Source: J014 sp964486055
Lineage (GTDB): Bacteria > Acidobacteriota > Blastocatellia > Pyrinomonadales > Pyrinomonadaceae
DNA: 13,499 nt
Reading direction: 5' to 3'
Assembly (NCBI GenBank): GCA_964486055.1
Contig: CAZALE010000017.1
Coordinates: forward strand, 1-13,499
Part shown: positions 7,348-13,499 of the stretch, piece by piece
Layout: every line of letters starts with the position of its first letter
Position numbering within the stretch: the first letter of the stretch is position 1
Position numbers and translations under genes: made by a program
The notes under the pieces: generated by a model
What the model saw: the letters and a program-made list of their open reading frames with translations, nothing else
Told to the model about the DNA's origin: nothing
Database searches by the model: none

Positions 7348-7397
7348 GATTAATATGGAGGTTTTGGTTTCTGAATAATATAGGAGGGAAGATATGA
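7344..7397 (+). CDS. Mini-ORF 2 (17 residues) translationally coupled to Hsp70
   Basis: AGGAG (7332-7336) sits seven bases before ATG (7344), ideal spacing. The frame encodes MRLIWRFWFLNNIGGKI and stops at TGA 7395-7397, overlapping the Hsp70 ATG at 7394 as ATGA. This arrangement is typical of translational coupling. The peptide is hydrophobic and aromatic (three Trp/Phe pairs in the middle) and could also act on the membrane, but its sequence resembles no family I know. AGGAGGG for Hsp70 lies inside this frame. Confidence 0.45.
   Translation: MRLIWRFWFLNNIGGKI
7382..7388 (+). promoter_or_regulatory. Strong ribosome binding site of the Hsp70 gene
   Basis: AGGAGGG lies five bases before ATG 7394 and fixes the Hsp70 start. 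It is the third strong purine-rich site within 90 bases, after 7303-7308 and 7332-7336, and is embedded in mini-ORF 2. Confidence 0.75.
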
Positions 7398-9970
7398 GAA
7401 GAACAAAAATTGACTATGGAATTGATTTAGGAACAACCAATTCAGCTATCGCAAGAATGGAAAATGGTGAACCGATTATCAAAAAAACGGATACTTTGAA
7501 AGACACAATGCCATCTTGCATCAGTTTCAATAAAAAACAATTAATTTTAGTGGGTGATGCAGCAGTTAACGCGCTGAAGCAAGATAAGTTAAGAGCAATG
7601 AAAGACTTCAGAAAAGAAAGCTCAAATACTTTTATCGAATTCAAACGTACGATGGGATCCGACAAAACTTACTATAGTTCTAACATGAATAGAGCTTATA
7701 CCTCGGAAGAGCTTTCGGCTGAGGTCTTAAAAAAATTGAAGTCATTCATTATCGATGAAGAAATTAAGTCAATTGTTATAACAGTTCCGGCAAAATTTAC
7801 GATAAATCAAAAAGATGCTACTTTAAGAGCAGCTAAACTAGCTGGCTTTGAACACTGTGAGTTACTGCAGGAACCGATTGCTGCATCAATGGCCTATGGA
7901 TTAGATGCAACCATTAAGCACGGTTACTGGTTAGTGTTTGACTTTGGGGGAGGGACATTTGATGCTGCCCTGATAAAGGTTGAAGATGGCATTATGAGAG
8001 TTATTGACACTGAAGGAGACAACTATTTAGGAGGAAAAAACATTGACTATTCAATAGTAGACGAGATCATCATTCCCTATCTACAAAGAAATTTTTCAAT
8101 CAATAGTATTATAAGTAATGATTCTAAACGAGAAATTTTGCGCGAAGCAATGAAATATTATGCAGAGGAAGCAAAAATTCAGTTATCCTTTAAAGAAACT
8201 TACAATATTTTATCTGATCTAGGGGATATACCAGGGACTGACGATGAGGGTAATGAATTTGAATTAGACATAACCATCTCTCGGGCTGACTTAGAAAAAG
8301 TGGTTAGACCTATCTTCCAAAAAGCCATAGATATTTGTAAAGATCTGCTCAAAAGGAATCATCTAAGCGGAAAGGATTTAGGATCTTTAATCTTAGTAGG
8401 TGGGCCCACCTACTCACCGATTTTAAGGAAAATGTTAAAAGAACAAATAACCGAAAAAGTTGATGTTAGTTGTGACCCAATGACTGTTGTCGCCAGGGGA
8501 GCTGCTCTTTACGCCTCGACTGTGGATATTTCAGAAGAGATAATTGAAAAATCCCGTGATAAAACTAAAATTCAGCTCAAATTAGGTTATGAACCTACGA
8601 CCGTCGAAAACACAGAATTTGTAACCGTAAAAATACTTAAGAATGACGCTGAAGATCCTATACCAAACAAATGTTTTTTGGAAGTGGTAAGGACTGATAA
8701 AGCATGGTCTAGTGGCAAAATTACAATAAGTGAACAAGGTGAAATAGTAGAAGTAAAGTTAAACGAGGGAAAAGCTAATGCTTTCAACGTTTTTGTTTAT
8801 GATGAGCTCGGTAACTTAATACCTAGCGAACCGAATGAATTCACGATAATTCAAGGTTCAAAAGTTGGTAGTGCAACATTGCCTTATCATATTGGAATTG
8901 AGGTAAAGAGTAAGTCTAGTGGAAAAGTTATTTTTCGTCCGATAAGAGGGCTCGAAAAAAACCAGACTCTACCTGCTACTGGAACTATAAATGGCTTAAA
9001 GACACAGAAGCAAATTAATCCTGGATCAAAATCCGATTTCATTAAGATTCCTATTTATCAGGGTGATCACGGCTCTGAAGGGTCCAGAGCCATTTATAAT
9101 GAACACGTGTATGATGTTATAATCACAGGAGAAGATTTACCTTCCTTCCTACCTGAAAATAGCGATGTTGATCTGATTGTGAAAGTAGACAAGTCTGAAC
9201 GTATAACGCTTTCTGCATTTTTCCCTTATTTGAATTTTACTCAGGACGTTGAAGTGCCCATTAATTCCACTCAAAAGGAAATTGATGCAAATTGGCTTGA
9301 AAATGAGTTATCAAAAGCCAAACAAATGTTAAATTTGATGAGACAAGAAAGTGATGCCATTGATAAAGATTTACTTAATAAGCTGTCCGATGACTTATCT
9401 GAGCTTGAAAAGCTTCTGAGACAGGGACGGAGCGATTACGATCGCAAAAAACAGGTATTAGAAAGTCTTCGAAGATGTTTGCGTAAGCTAGATGAAATTC
9501 AAGACTCAGTCGAGTGGCCAAAAACAGAGGAGGAATTAAAAAAGGCCTTCTATGACTTGGAGAAGGCGTTTAAAGAACTTAAAGGTGAATTAGATGATTT
9601 AAATAAGAAAAGAATCGAAGAAAATATTTTGCAATTCAAAGACCAAACCATACAAGTGATTAAAGATAAGGACGTGAAAACTGCAAGAGAGATGATTGAT
9701 TTAATGCAGAGTCTTACACTAGCTATTGTCGATCAAGCCCTAGGAGTTCAAATGGAGATCATGATCCTGCAACAACTTAATGAAAAATTTGACACTCATG
9801 AGTGGAGCGACAGAAATAAAGCTAAAATACTGATAAGTCAGGGATTACAAATGGCAATAACTAATCCAAATAAGCAAAGATTAAGGGGTGTATTAGTTGA
9901 ACTGTTTAAATTATTACCAAACACCAAAAATTCCATGTTTCCACCTGATGATAGTTTGCTGATAAACTGA
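7394..9970 (+). CDS. Hsp70-family chaperone with inserted beta domain and long C-terminal helices
   Basis: An 858-residue protein; DnaK is near 640. The ATPase domain (1-380) has all key motifs: DLGTTNS (11-17), the catalytic-Lys region FKRTMG with Lys84, EPIAASMAYGLD (160-171), FDFGGGTFD (182-190), LGGKNID, and LILVGGPTYSP (332-342). It should bind and hydrolyse ATP. The usual hydrophobic linker (DVTPLSLGIE-like) is not next to the ATPase domain: residues about 395-490 form an extra beta-rich, Ig-like segment, and the matching PYHIGIEV text appears only at 497-504. The substrate domain follows (about 490-625, with KIPIYQGDHG at 551-560 and ITLSAFF). The C-terminus (630-845) is a very long charged helical region, over 200 residues against about 100 in DnaK. 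There is no EEVD tail and no membrane segment. The start is fixed by AGGAGGG five bases upstream. It is the last gene of the operon. I expect it to work with the J-like and GrpE-like proteins encoded before it. Confidence 0.95.
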   Translation: MRRTKIDYGIDLGTTNSAIARMENGEPIIKKTDTLKDTMPSCISFNKKQLILVGDAAVNALKQDKLRAMKDFRKESSNTFIEFKRTMGSDKTYYSSNMNRAYTSEELSAEVLKKLKSFIIDEEIKSIVITVPAKFTINQKDATLRAAKLAGFEHCELLQEPIAASMAYGLDATIKHGYWLVFDFGGGTFDAALIKVEDGIMRVIDTEGDNYLGGKNIDYSIVDEIIIPYLQRNFSINSIISNDSKREILREAMKYYAEEAKIQLSFKETYNILSDLGDIPGTDDEGNEFELDITISRADLEKVVRPIFQKAIDICKDLLKRNHLSGKDLGSLILVGGPTYSPILRKMLKEQITEKVDVSCDPMTVVARGAALYASTVDISEEIIEKSRDKTKIQLKLGYEPTTVENTEFVTVKILKNDAEDPIPNKCFLEVVRTDKAWSSGKITISEQGEIVEVKLNEGKANAFNVFVYDELGNLIPSEPNEFTIIQGSKVGSATLPYHIGIEVKSKSSGKVIFRPIRGLEKNQTLPATGTINGLKTQKQINPGSKSDFIKIPIYQGDHGSEGSRAIYNEHVYDVIITGEDLPSFLPENSDVDLIVKVDKSERITLSAFFPYLNFTQDVEVPINSTQKEIDANWLENELSKAKQMLNLMRQESDAIDKDLLNKLSDDLSELEKLLRQGRSDYDRKKQVLESLRRCLRKLDEIQDSVEWPKTEEELKKAFYDLEKAFKELKGELDDLNKKRIEENILQFKDQTIQVIKDKDVKTAREMIDLMQSLTLAIVDQALGVQMEIMILQQLNEKFDTHEWSDRNKAKILISQGLQMAITNPNKQRLRGVLVELFKLLPNTKNSMFPPDDSLLIN

Positions 9971-10150
9971 TGATCTAAATAATTAATTGATTACTCAAAA
10001 AGCTCCAGTTAGTGTGATTTTAAGAAATAGATGAAACCATGAAATCGAGTAAGCCTTTGTAGATTGATTTGCATGAATAGTATAGAAAGAATGAATGGAA
10101 GCAAAATGACCTGAACGAATCTTTATTCAAATATCTCGTCTCGCAGTCAC

Positions 10151-10192
10151 GATAGTTTGCTCACTTACATGTACGGCCATGAGTAGACTATC
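10151..10192 (+). repeat. 13-bp inverted repeat, RNA hairpin if transcribed
   Basis: GATAGTTTGCTCA (10151-10163) and TGAGTAGACTATC (10180-10192) pair over all 13 positions if two G-U wobbles are allowed, with a 16-base loop. No T tract follows, so it is not an intrinsic terminator. It may protect the 3' end of the Hsp70 mRNA or be a protein-binding site. Confidence 0.5.
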
Positions 10193-10310
10193 ACAGTCAG
10201 ATATTAGCAAACGGTAGGGTTTATATTATCAAAGGCCTCTGTTCATCTGTTGAAGAAAGACCTCTGAGAAGCCATGAGGTTAATCAATAAATCCTATTTC
10301 CTACTTTAAG

Positions 10311-10343
10311 TAATGTGATTTAAATAATGTGAGTTACAGTAAC
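10311..10343. promoter_or_regulatory. Tandem 14-base repeats and small palindrome, candidate operator
   Basis: TAATGTGATTTAAA (10311-10324) is followed directly by TAATGTGAGTTACA (10325-10338). The second copy overlaps the palindrome GTTAC-A-GTAAC (10333-10343). Two tandem sites about 40 bases upstream of the -35 region would suit an activator or other regulator. No regulator gene is visible in the window. Confidence 0.3.
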
Positions 10344-10381
10344 ACCGTCGCAATGATCAATATCCGAAAGTTTATCGTACA

Positions 10382-10409
10382 TTGGGTTATATGAATTCAG
10401 TGATATAAT
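10382..10409 (+). promoter_or_regulatory. Extended -10 promoter of the pseudokinase-AAA gene
   Basis: TGATATAAT (10401-10409) is an extended -10 element with a perfect TATAAT. TTGGGT (10382-10387) is a poor -35 box at 16-base spacing. Transcription would start near 10416, leaving about 13 bases before the ATG at 10429. Only AGGG (10411-10414) is purine-rich and it would lie upstream of or at the transcript end, so initiation is probably independent of a ribosome site. Confidence 0.6.
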
Positions 10410-10428
10410 CAGGGTTGGCAATTTAATT

Positions 10429-12225
10429 ATGATAGATACCCTAAGAAAAGGATACAAAATTGCTGAGCGGTTTGAGATCCAGTTTCCGATCGGACATTGC
10501 TCCTTTGTTCAATGTTATCGTGCTAGGGATTCCTCAGGTAAGATCGTAGAAGTCGATCTGATCAATCTTGCCTCACTTCCTTCATCCTACTTTGATGAAA
10601 ATGGTAAGCTATTGCACATTGATTTACTAAAGCAGGTTGATCACAAAAACATTCAGAAATTGCTGGATGAAGGAGAGATCGTCATTGATAAAATGAAGTT
10701 TGCATTTTTAGTCTACGAGTTTATAAGCGGCGAGACTTTTACAGAAAGATTGAAAAGAGAGGGAAAGCTCTCACATTACGCTGTGGTTCCAATCATCATC
10801 GAGTTACTTGAGGCAGTTGAGTACTTACATAATAGACCTAATCCTATCGTTCATAACAGAATAAACCTTGATACGATAAAACTAGACTACTCTTCAGGAA
10901 GGGAGAAACCTGTCTTAACAGGTTTTGAACTTGCGAGAACTATCTATCAAAGCGGAAAAAGTATTTCAATCAAGCATTTATCATTGTTCCATACTGCGCC
11001 CGAATTACTAAATGGAATTTTTATTCCGCAAAGTGATCTATTCTCAGTTGCTGCTGTTTTGTATCATTTGCTTTTTGGTATTCCTCCATTCTTTAGAGAA
11101 AACATTCTAAACCAACCAATTAACAAGCAAAAAGAGTTACTGGAATTAGAGAGAGGCAGACCTCTAAGATTTGCTTTTGTTGATGACGATGAGTTAATTG
11201 ATGAACAAATCATGAGTGTGTTAGTGAAAGCTTTATCAGTTGAGATTGAAGACCGTTTTCAAACAGCAGATGAATTATCAAAAGCCCTTAAGCGTGAAGT
11301 TCCTTTGGAATTCGTAGACCCGCAAGAGGCCTTTACAAGAACGAAAAAGCAAAAGATTAAAAAACCAGGAACCGGATTTGATGAGGTTGCAGGAATGGAA
11401 AGTCTTAAGCAGCAACTTAAGGAAGACATAATTGATTTTTTAAATGATCCAGAGTTATATAAGGAATATGGTGTTTCAATGTTAAATGGAATGCTATTTT
11501 ATGGTCCTCCAGGTTGTGGAAAAACTTTTATTGCTCAGAAGTTTGCTGAAGAGGTTGGTTATAATTTTCTTATGATAAGACCATCAGATTTGCAGAGCAA
11601 GTATATTAATGAGACCCAAGAAAATATAGCAAGAGTTTTCAAAAAAGCAGGGGAGGAAGCTCCAACGATAATCTTTATAGATGAATTAGACGCAATTGTA
11701 CCCTCTAGAGAAGGGGATATACATCATATGCATGCTGCTGCTGTAAACGAGATGTTAGCTCAAGTAGCAAATTGTGGGGAGAGAGGCATTTTTGTCATTG
11801 GCGCAACAAATCGTCCTGACAAAATTGATCCTGCAATTTTAAGGACCGGTCGTCTAGATAAGCTTATATATATACCGCCACCTGACAAAAAAGCTCGTGA
11901 AGCCATGTTTAAGCTTTATTTAAAAGACAGGCCGATAGACCTCAGTATAGATTTTGAAGAGCTAGCTTCATTAACAGAGAACTACGTATCAAGTGATATA
12001 AAGTTTTTAATTGATGAAGCCTCTCGCTACGCTTTAAGAAACAGAACCAGGATATCAATGGAAATCTTCCGCAAGGTGATTAGTAATACTAAACCTTCTG
12101 TACCAGTCAGTGAAATCAGAAAGTATGAAGATCTAAAACTCAAGTGGGATAAAGAAAGACAAAATTTACAAACTGAGAATAAACGTGTACTGGGTTTCCG
12201 TCCTAAAATCTCACGCGAAGAATGA
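10429..12225 (+). CDS. Predicted pseudokinase fused to a VCP/Cdc48-like AAA+ ATPase
   Basis: A 598-residue two-part protein. Residues about 13-288 have the Ser/Thr kinase fold layout but lose the catalytic residues. The glycine loop reads IGHCSFV (21-27), the VAIK lysine is Asp43, HRD is HNR (142-144), the metal-binding Asn is Thr149 and DFG is GFE (165-167). APE is kept (190-192) and the subdomain IX Asp203 is present. Phosphotransfer is therefore unlikely. Residues about 310-555 are a single AAA+ module of the p97/FtsH/Vps4 class: FDEVAGMESLKQQL, Walker A GPPGCGKT (359-366), a pore-loop-like QSKYINET with Tyr392, Walker B IIFIDELD (414-421), sensor 1 ATNRP (459-463) and arginine-finger region LRTGRLD with Arg472 and Arg475. 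These residues are complete, so a working hexameric ATPase/unfoldase is expected. The C-terminus is charged. There is no membrane segment. It has its own promoter, 458 bases after the Hsp70 gene on the same strand. Confidence 0.93.
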   Translation: MIDTLRKGYKIAERFEIQFPIGHCSFVQCYRARDSSGKIVEVDLINLASLPSSYFDENGKLLHIDLLKQVDHKNIQKLLDEGEIVIDKMKFAFLVYEFISGETFTERLKREGKLSHYAVVPIIIELLEAVEYLHNRPNPIVHNRINLDTIKLDYSSGREKPVLTGFELARTIYQSGKSISIKHLSLFHTAPELLNGIFIPQSDLFSVAAVLYHLLFGIPPFFRENILNQPINKQKELLELERGRPLRFAFVDDDELIDEQIMSVLVKALSVEIEDRFQTADELSKALKREVPLEFVDPQEAFTRTKKQKIKKPGTGFDEVAGMESLKQQLKEDIIDFLNDPELYKEYGVSMLNGMLFYGPPGCGKTFIAQKFAEEVGYNFLMIRPSDLQSKYINETQENIARVFKKAGEEAPTIIFIDELDAIVPSREGDIHHMHAAAVNEMLAQVANCGERGIFVIGATNRPDKIDPAILRTGRLDKLIYIPPPDKKAREAMFKLYLKDRPIDLSIDFEELASLTENYVSSDIKFLIDEASRYALRNRTRISMEIFRKVISNTKPSVPVSEIRKYEDLKLKWDKERQNLQTENKRVLGFRPKISREE

Positions 12226-12567
12226 ATATAGTTACAGTAATGCAAAATTAGCAACTATGTTATTTACTTTCTAAAGTTCCTTTTTGTAAATTTGTTTAGC
12301 TGGAGCATTCATCACAGAGCACTAATGAAATAGATACTAATGCAAATAAAAAATTCATAACTAATCCCTCCGAAAGATATAGACAGACTAACTAAATAAC
12401 TTAGAAACCGTCTCAAAACGTTAAGATAAGGCTCAAATTCTCAGGAAGAGATGAGAATAGATGTGACAGATGAAGGCAATCCTGTTCCTCAACTGCTCTG
12501 ACCAACTGATAGATGAAAAACTCCCCGCAGCAACGAACATCGGATTTTGAATGATATCTGATGTACA

Positions 12568-12774
12568 TTTGCAGAAGATCTGGCAGGAAAGAGATACCAA
12601 AACGGAGCTGGTTGTATCAGAGCTGTCAATGCTACTTCCAAGAGCGGTGTTAATTTAAGATGTATTCTAACAAATCCTCCAAGAGCCGGCCAGAGACCTA
12701 AAAGAGGAAGGAAGGTGAATCCTGGTCAATATATCTTATCGACAAAAGCTTCGTCATTACCAAAAAGGGCTAAG
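12568..12774 (+). pseudogene. Possible remnant of a DDE transposase
   Basis: One frame reads FAEDLAGKRYQNGAG, then VNATSKSGVNLRCILTNPPR, then AGQRPKRGRKVNPGQY before a TGA near 12779. The order (short helix, LRCILT-like strand, then PP..GQR.KRGRKV) resembles the part of some IS4/IS701-type transposases that reads SRLRSNAVLY..PPP..GRGRPRKYG. No intact catalytic triad, start or inverted-repeat ends could be found, and stops interrupt both sides. Confidence is limited because the similarity is short and basic segments of this kind can arise by chance. Confidence 0.35.
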
Positions 12775-12970
12775 AGATACTGAAAAAGCAGGCTGGACAA
12801 AGATAAAACGTGCATAGCAATACCAAATGGCACTGGGCCTGTTGTTGCAGTGTATATTAAGTATCTGATGCCACATGATCTACTACTGATCGCAACTATC
12901 TCAACACTGTATTGTGCGAAAGCATCCATGGCCCCTGGTCAGCCACTGAACCTATACTAGGGATCCATTA

Positions 12971-13180
12971 CTAAACTTCTAACAGCGCCAAGCATTTAAA
13001 AAATTTTGCCTTCTCGGAAAAATTTAAGGAAACCGACCTCTTAGGATAGACACGTTTGCCTGTCTGGAGAAATCCTGCAGGATCACGCTTCAGTGCAAGA
13101 GACATTTGCAAAACTTGCTTAGCCTTGCGCAACTCTGCTACATCGTCACCTCGCTCTGAAGCTATCTCTCGAGATGAATT
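12971..13180 (-). pseudogene. Unrecognised minus-strand coding fragment
   Basis: The minus strand is open from about 13180 to a TAG at 12971-12973 (about 68 codons). The text is protein-like: REIASERGDDVAELRKAKQV, LALKRDPAGFLQTGKRVYPK, then SEKAKFFKCLALLEV. There is a stop just upstream and no good start, so it looks like the C-terminal remnant of a lost gene. I do not recognise the family. Confidence 0.25.
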
Positions 13181-13183
13181 TTA

Positions 13184-13237
13184 AAGACATGTTTTGCATT
13201 TACAGTTTTGAAGACATGTTCTATATTTACAGTTATG
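13184..13237. repeat. 27-bp tandem duplication at the zinc-ribbon gene start
   Basis: Copy 1 (13184-13210) and copy 2 (13211-13237) match at 23 of 27 bases. Both begin AAGACATGTT and contain ATTTACAGTT. Copy 2 ends in the ATG start codon and copy 1 ends in TTG at the same phase. The duplication supplies the promoter boxes described separately. Confidence 0.8.
13199..13227 (+). promoter_or_regulatory. Promoter giving a probably leaderless zinc-ribbon mRNA
   Basis: TTTACA (13199-13204, 5 of 6) and TATATT (13222-13227, 5 of 6) are 17 bases apart. Transcription is expected near 13234-13235, at the ATG itself. No ribosome site precedes the ATG, which agrees with a leaderless mRNA. The -35 box lies in copy 1 of the tandem repeat and the -10 box in copy 2. 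Confidence 0.55.
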
Positions 13238-13499
13238 TATTGTCCATCCTGTGGTAAAGAACAAATAAATGAAAACGTTAGATTTTGTGCGAAGTGCGGG
13301 TTTCCACTATCGGAGGTTTCACTTTTATTAGCTAGTGGCGGGAATTTACTAAGTAAACGACAAGAATCATCAAAAAAGAAAGGCATCAAACAGGGGGTTT
13401 TCATGATGCTGCTGACTTTAATTATCGTGCCGCTATTGGCTCTAGTGTTAGGAGATACATCATTAGGTGAAATACTAATTCCATCATCTGCTTTGATTC
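13235..13499 (+). CDS. Zinc-ribbon membrane protein (5' part)
   Basis: The first 88 residues are present and the gene runs off the window. The start MYCPSCGKEQ with a second pair FCAKCG forms a four-Cys zinc ribbon (residues 3, 6, 18, 21). A Lys/Gly-rich linker then leads to a hydrophobic segment QGVFMMLLTLIIVPLLALVL (about 53-72), a probable membrane helix. Short zinc-ribbon plus membrane proteins of this layout are, from memory, frequent in Blastocatellia and have no known function. There is no ribosome site and the promoter predicts transcription starting at the ATG. In-frame TTG at 13208 is an alternative start but lies inside the promoter. Confidence 0.8.
   Translation, partial: MYCPSCGKEQINENVRFCAKCGFPLSEVSLLLASGGNLLSKRQESSKKKGIKQGVFMMLLTLIIVPLLALVLGDTSLGEILIPSSALI

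Larger units (their letters stand above)
9971..10428. other. Intergenic region between Hsp70 and pseudokinase-AAA genes
   Basis: A 458-base stretch with no gene. It holds a 13-bp hairpin (10151-10192), a tandem 14-base repeat (10311-10338), a short palindrome GTTAC-A-GTAAC (10333-10343) and a promoter (10382-10409). No classical T-tailed terminator for the Hsp70 operon was found, so read-through into the next gene is possible. Confidence 0.5.
12226..13234. other. About 1 kb of decayed intergenic sequence
   Basis: After the AAA gene there is only weak terminator-like structure (ATTTAC 12262-12267 pairing with GTAAAT 12286-12291). From about 12550 to 13180 there are short open pieces in several frames broken by stops, including a transposase-like piece and a minus-strand fragment listed separately. 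The pattern suggests remnants of insertions marking the end of the chaperone locus. Confidence 0.5.

Noticed and set aside
12401..12418. TTAGAAACCGTCTCAAAA as an insertion-sequence end
   Set aside because: It resembles ends of some IS elements, but no inverted partner or target-site duplication was found in the window.
12726..12929. Minus-strand 67-residue frame
   Set aside because: No domain, start context or neighbour support. It lies within the decayed region and is likely chance.
13162..13404. Minus-strand 80-residue frame
   Set aside because: It lies opposite the zinc-ribbon gene and its promoter. Its repeated HVFK text merely reflects the 27-base tandem repeat.

Overview
The window looks like a bacterial chromosome segment, tentatively from an Acidobacteriota/Blastocatellia-like organism. 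That assignment rests on two edge genes: the C-terminal end of a TIGR03437-type beta domain ending in TAPRIFIL (1-365), and a short zinc-ribbon membrane protein starting MYCPSCG (13235-end). I recall both types as common in that phylum, but this is family recall and not a database result. The central genes are visibly AT-richer than the left edge. No tRNA, rRNA or CRISPR array was seen.

Layout. 1-365: end of a secreted/surface-type protein, followed by a strong intrinsic terminator (411-450). 839-1171 (-): small ankyrin protein with a very acidic tail. 1519-3342 (-): J-domain (HPD-bearing) membrane protein with an unusual C-terminal domain, driven by a perfect-consensus sigma70-type promoter (3400-3428). 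3361-4294: 0.93 kb divergent intergenic region. 4295-9970 (+): a probable operon encoding a degenerate J-like membrane protein (4295-6022), a membrane-anchored coiled-coil protein with a GrpE-like C-terminus (6117-7076), a possible 60-residue protein (7111-7293), two overlapping mini-ORFs, and an 858-residue Hsp70 (7394-9970) with an extra beta domain inserted at the interdomain linker. 10429-12225 (+): a fusion of a predicted pseudokinase with a VCP/Cdc48-like AAA+ ATPase, with its own promoter. 12226-13234: about 1 kb of decayed sequence with a transposase-like remnant and an orphan minus-strand fragment. 13235-13499: the start of the zinc-ribbon membrane protein, whose promoter implies a leaderless mRNA.

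How they may work together. Genes from 1519 to 12225 provide every class of part of an Hsp70 machine: an HPD J-protein, a second J-like protein that lacks HPD, a GrpE-like exchange factor and an Hsp70. Three of the four carry predicted membrane segments. Next to them lies an AAA+ ATPase fused to a kinase fold that has lost its catalytic residues. I infer a dedicated membrane-associated chaperone/unfoldase system, separate from the housekeeping DnaK-DnaJ-GrpE set, in which the pseudokinase may act as a sensing or recruitment module. Whether it serves envelope protein quality control, defence or another process cannot be read from the sequence.
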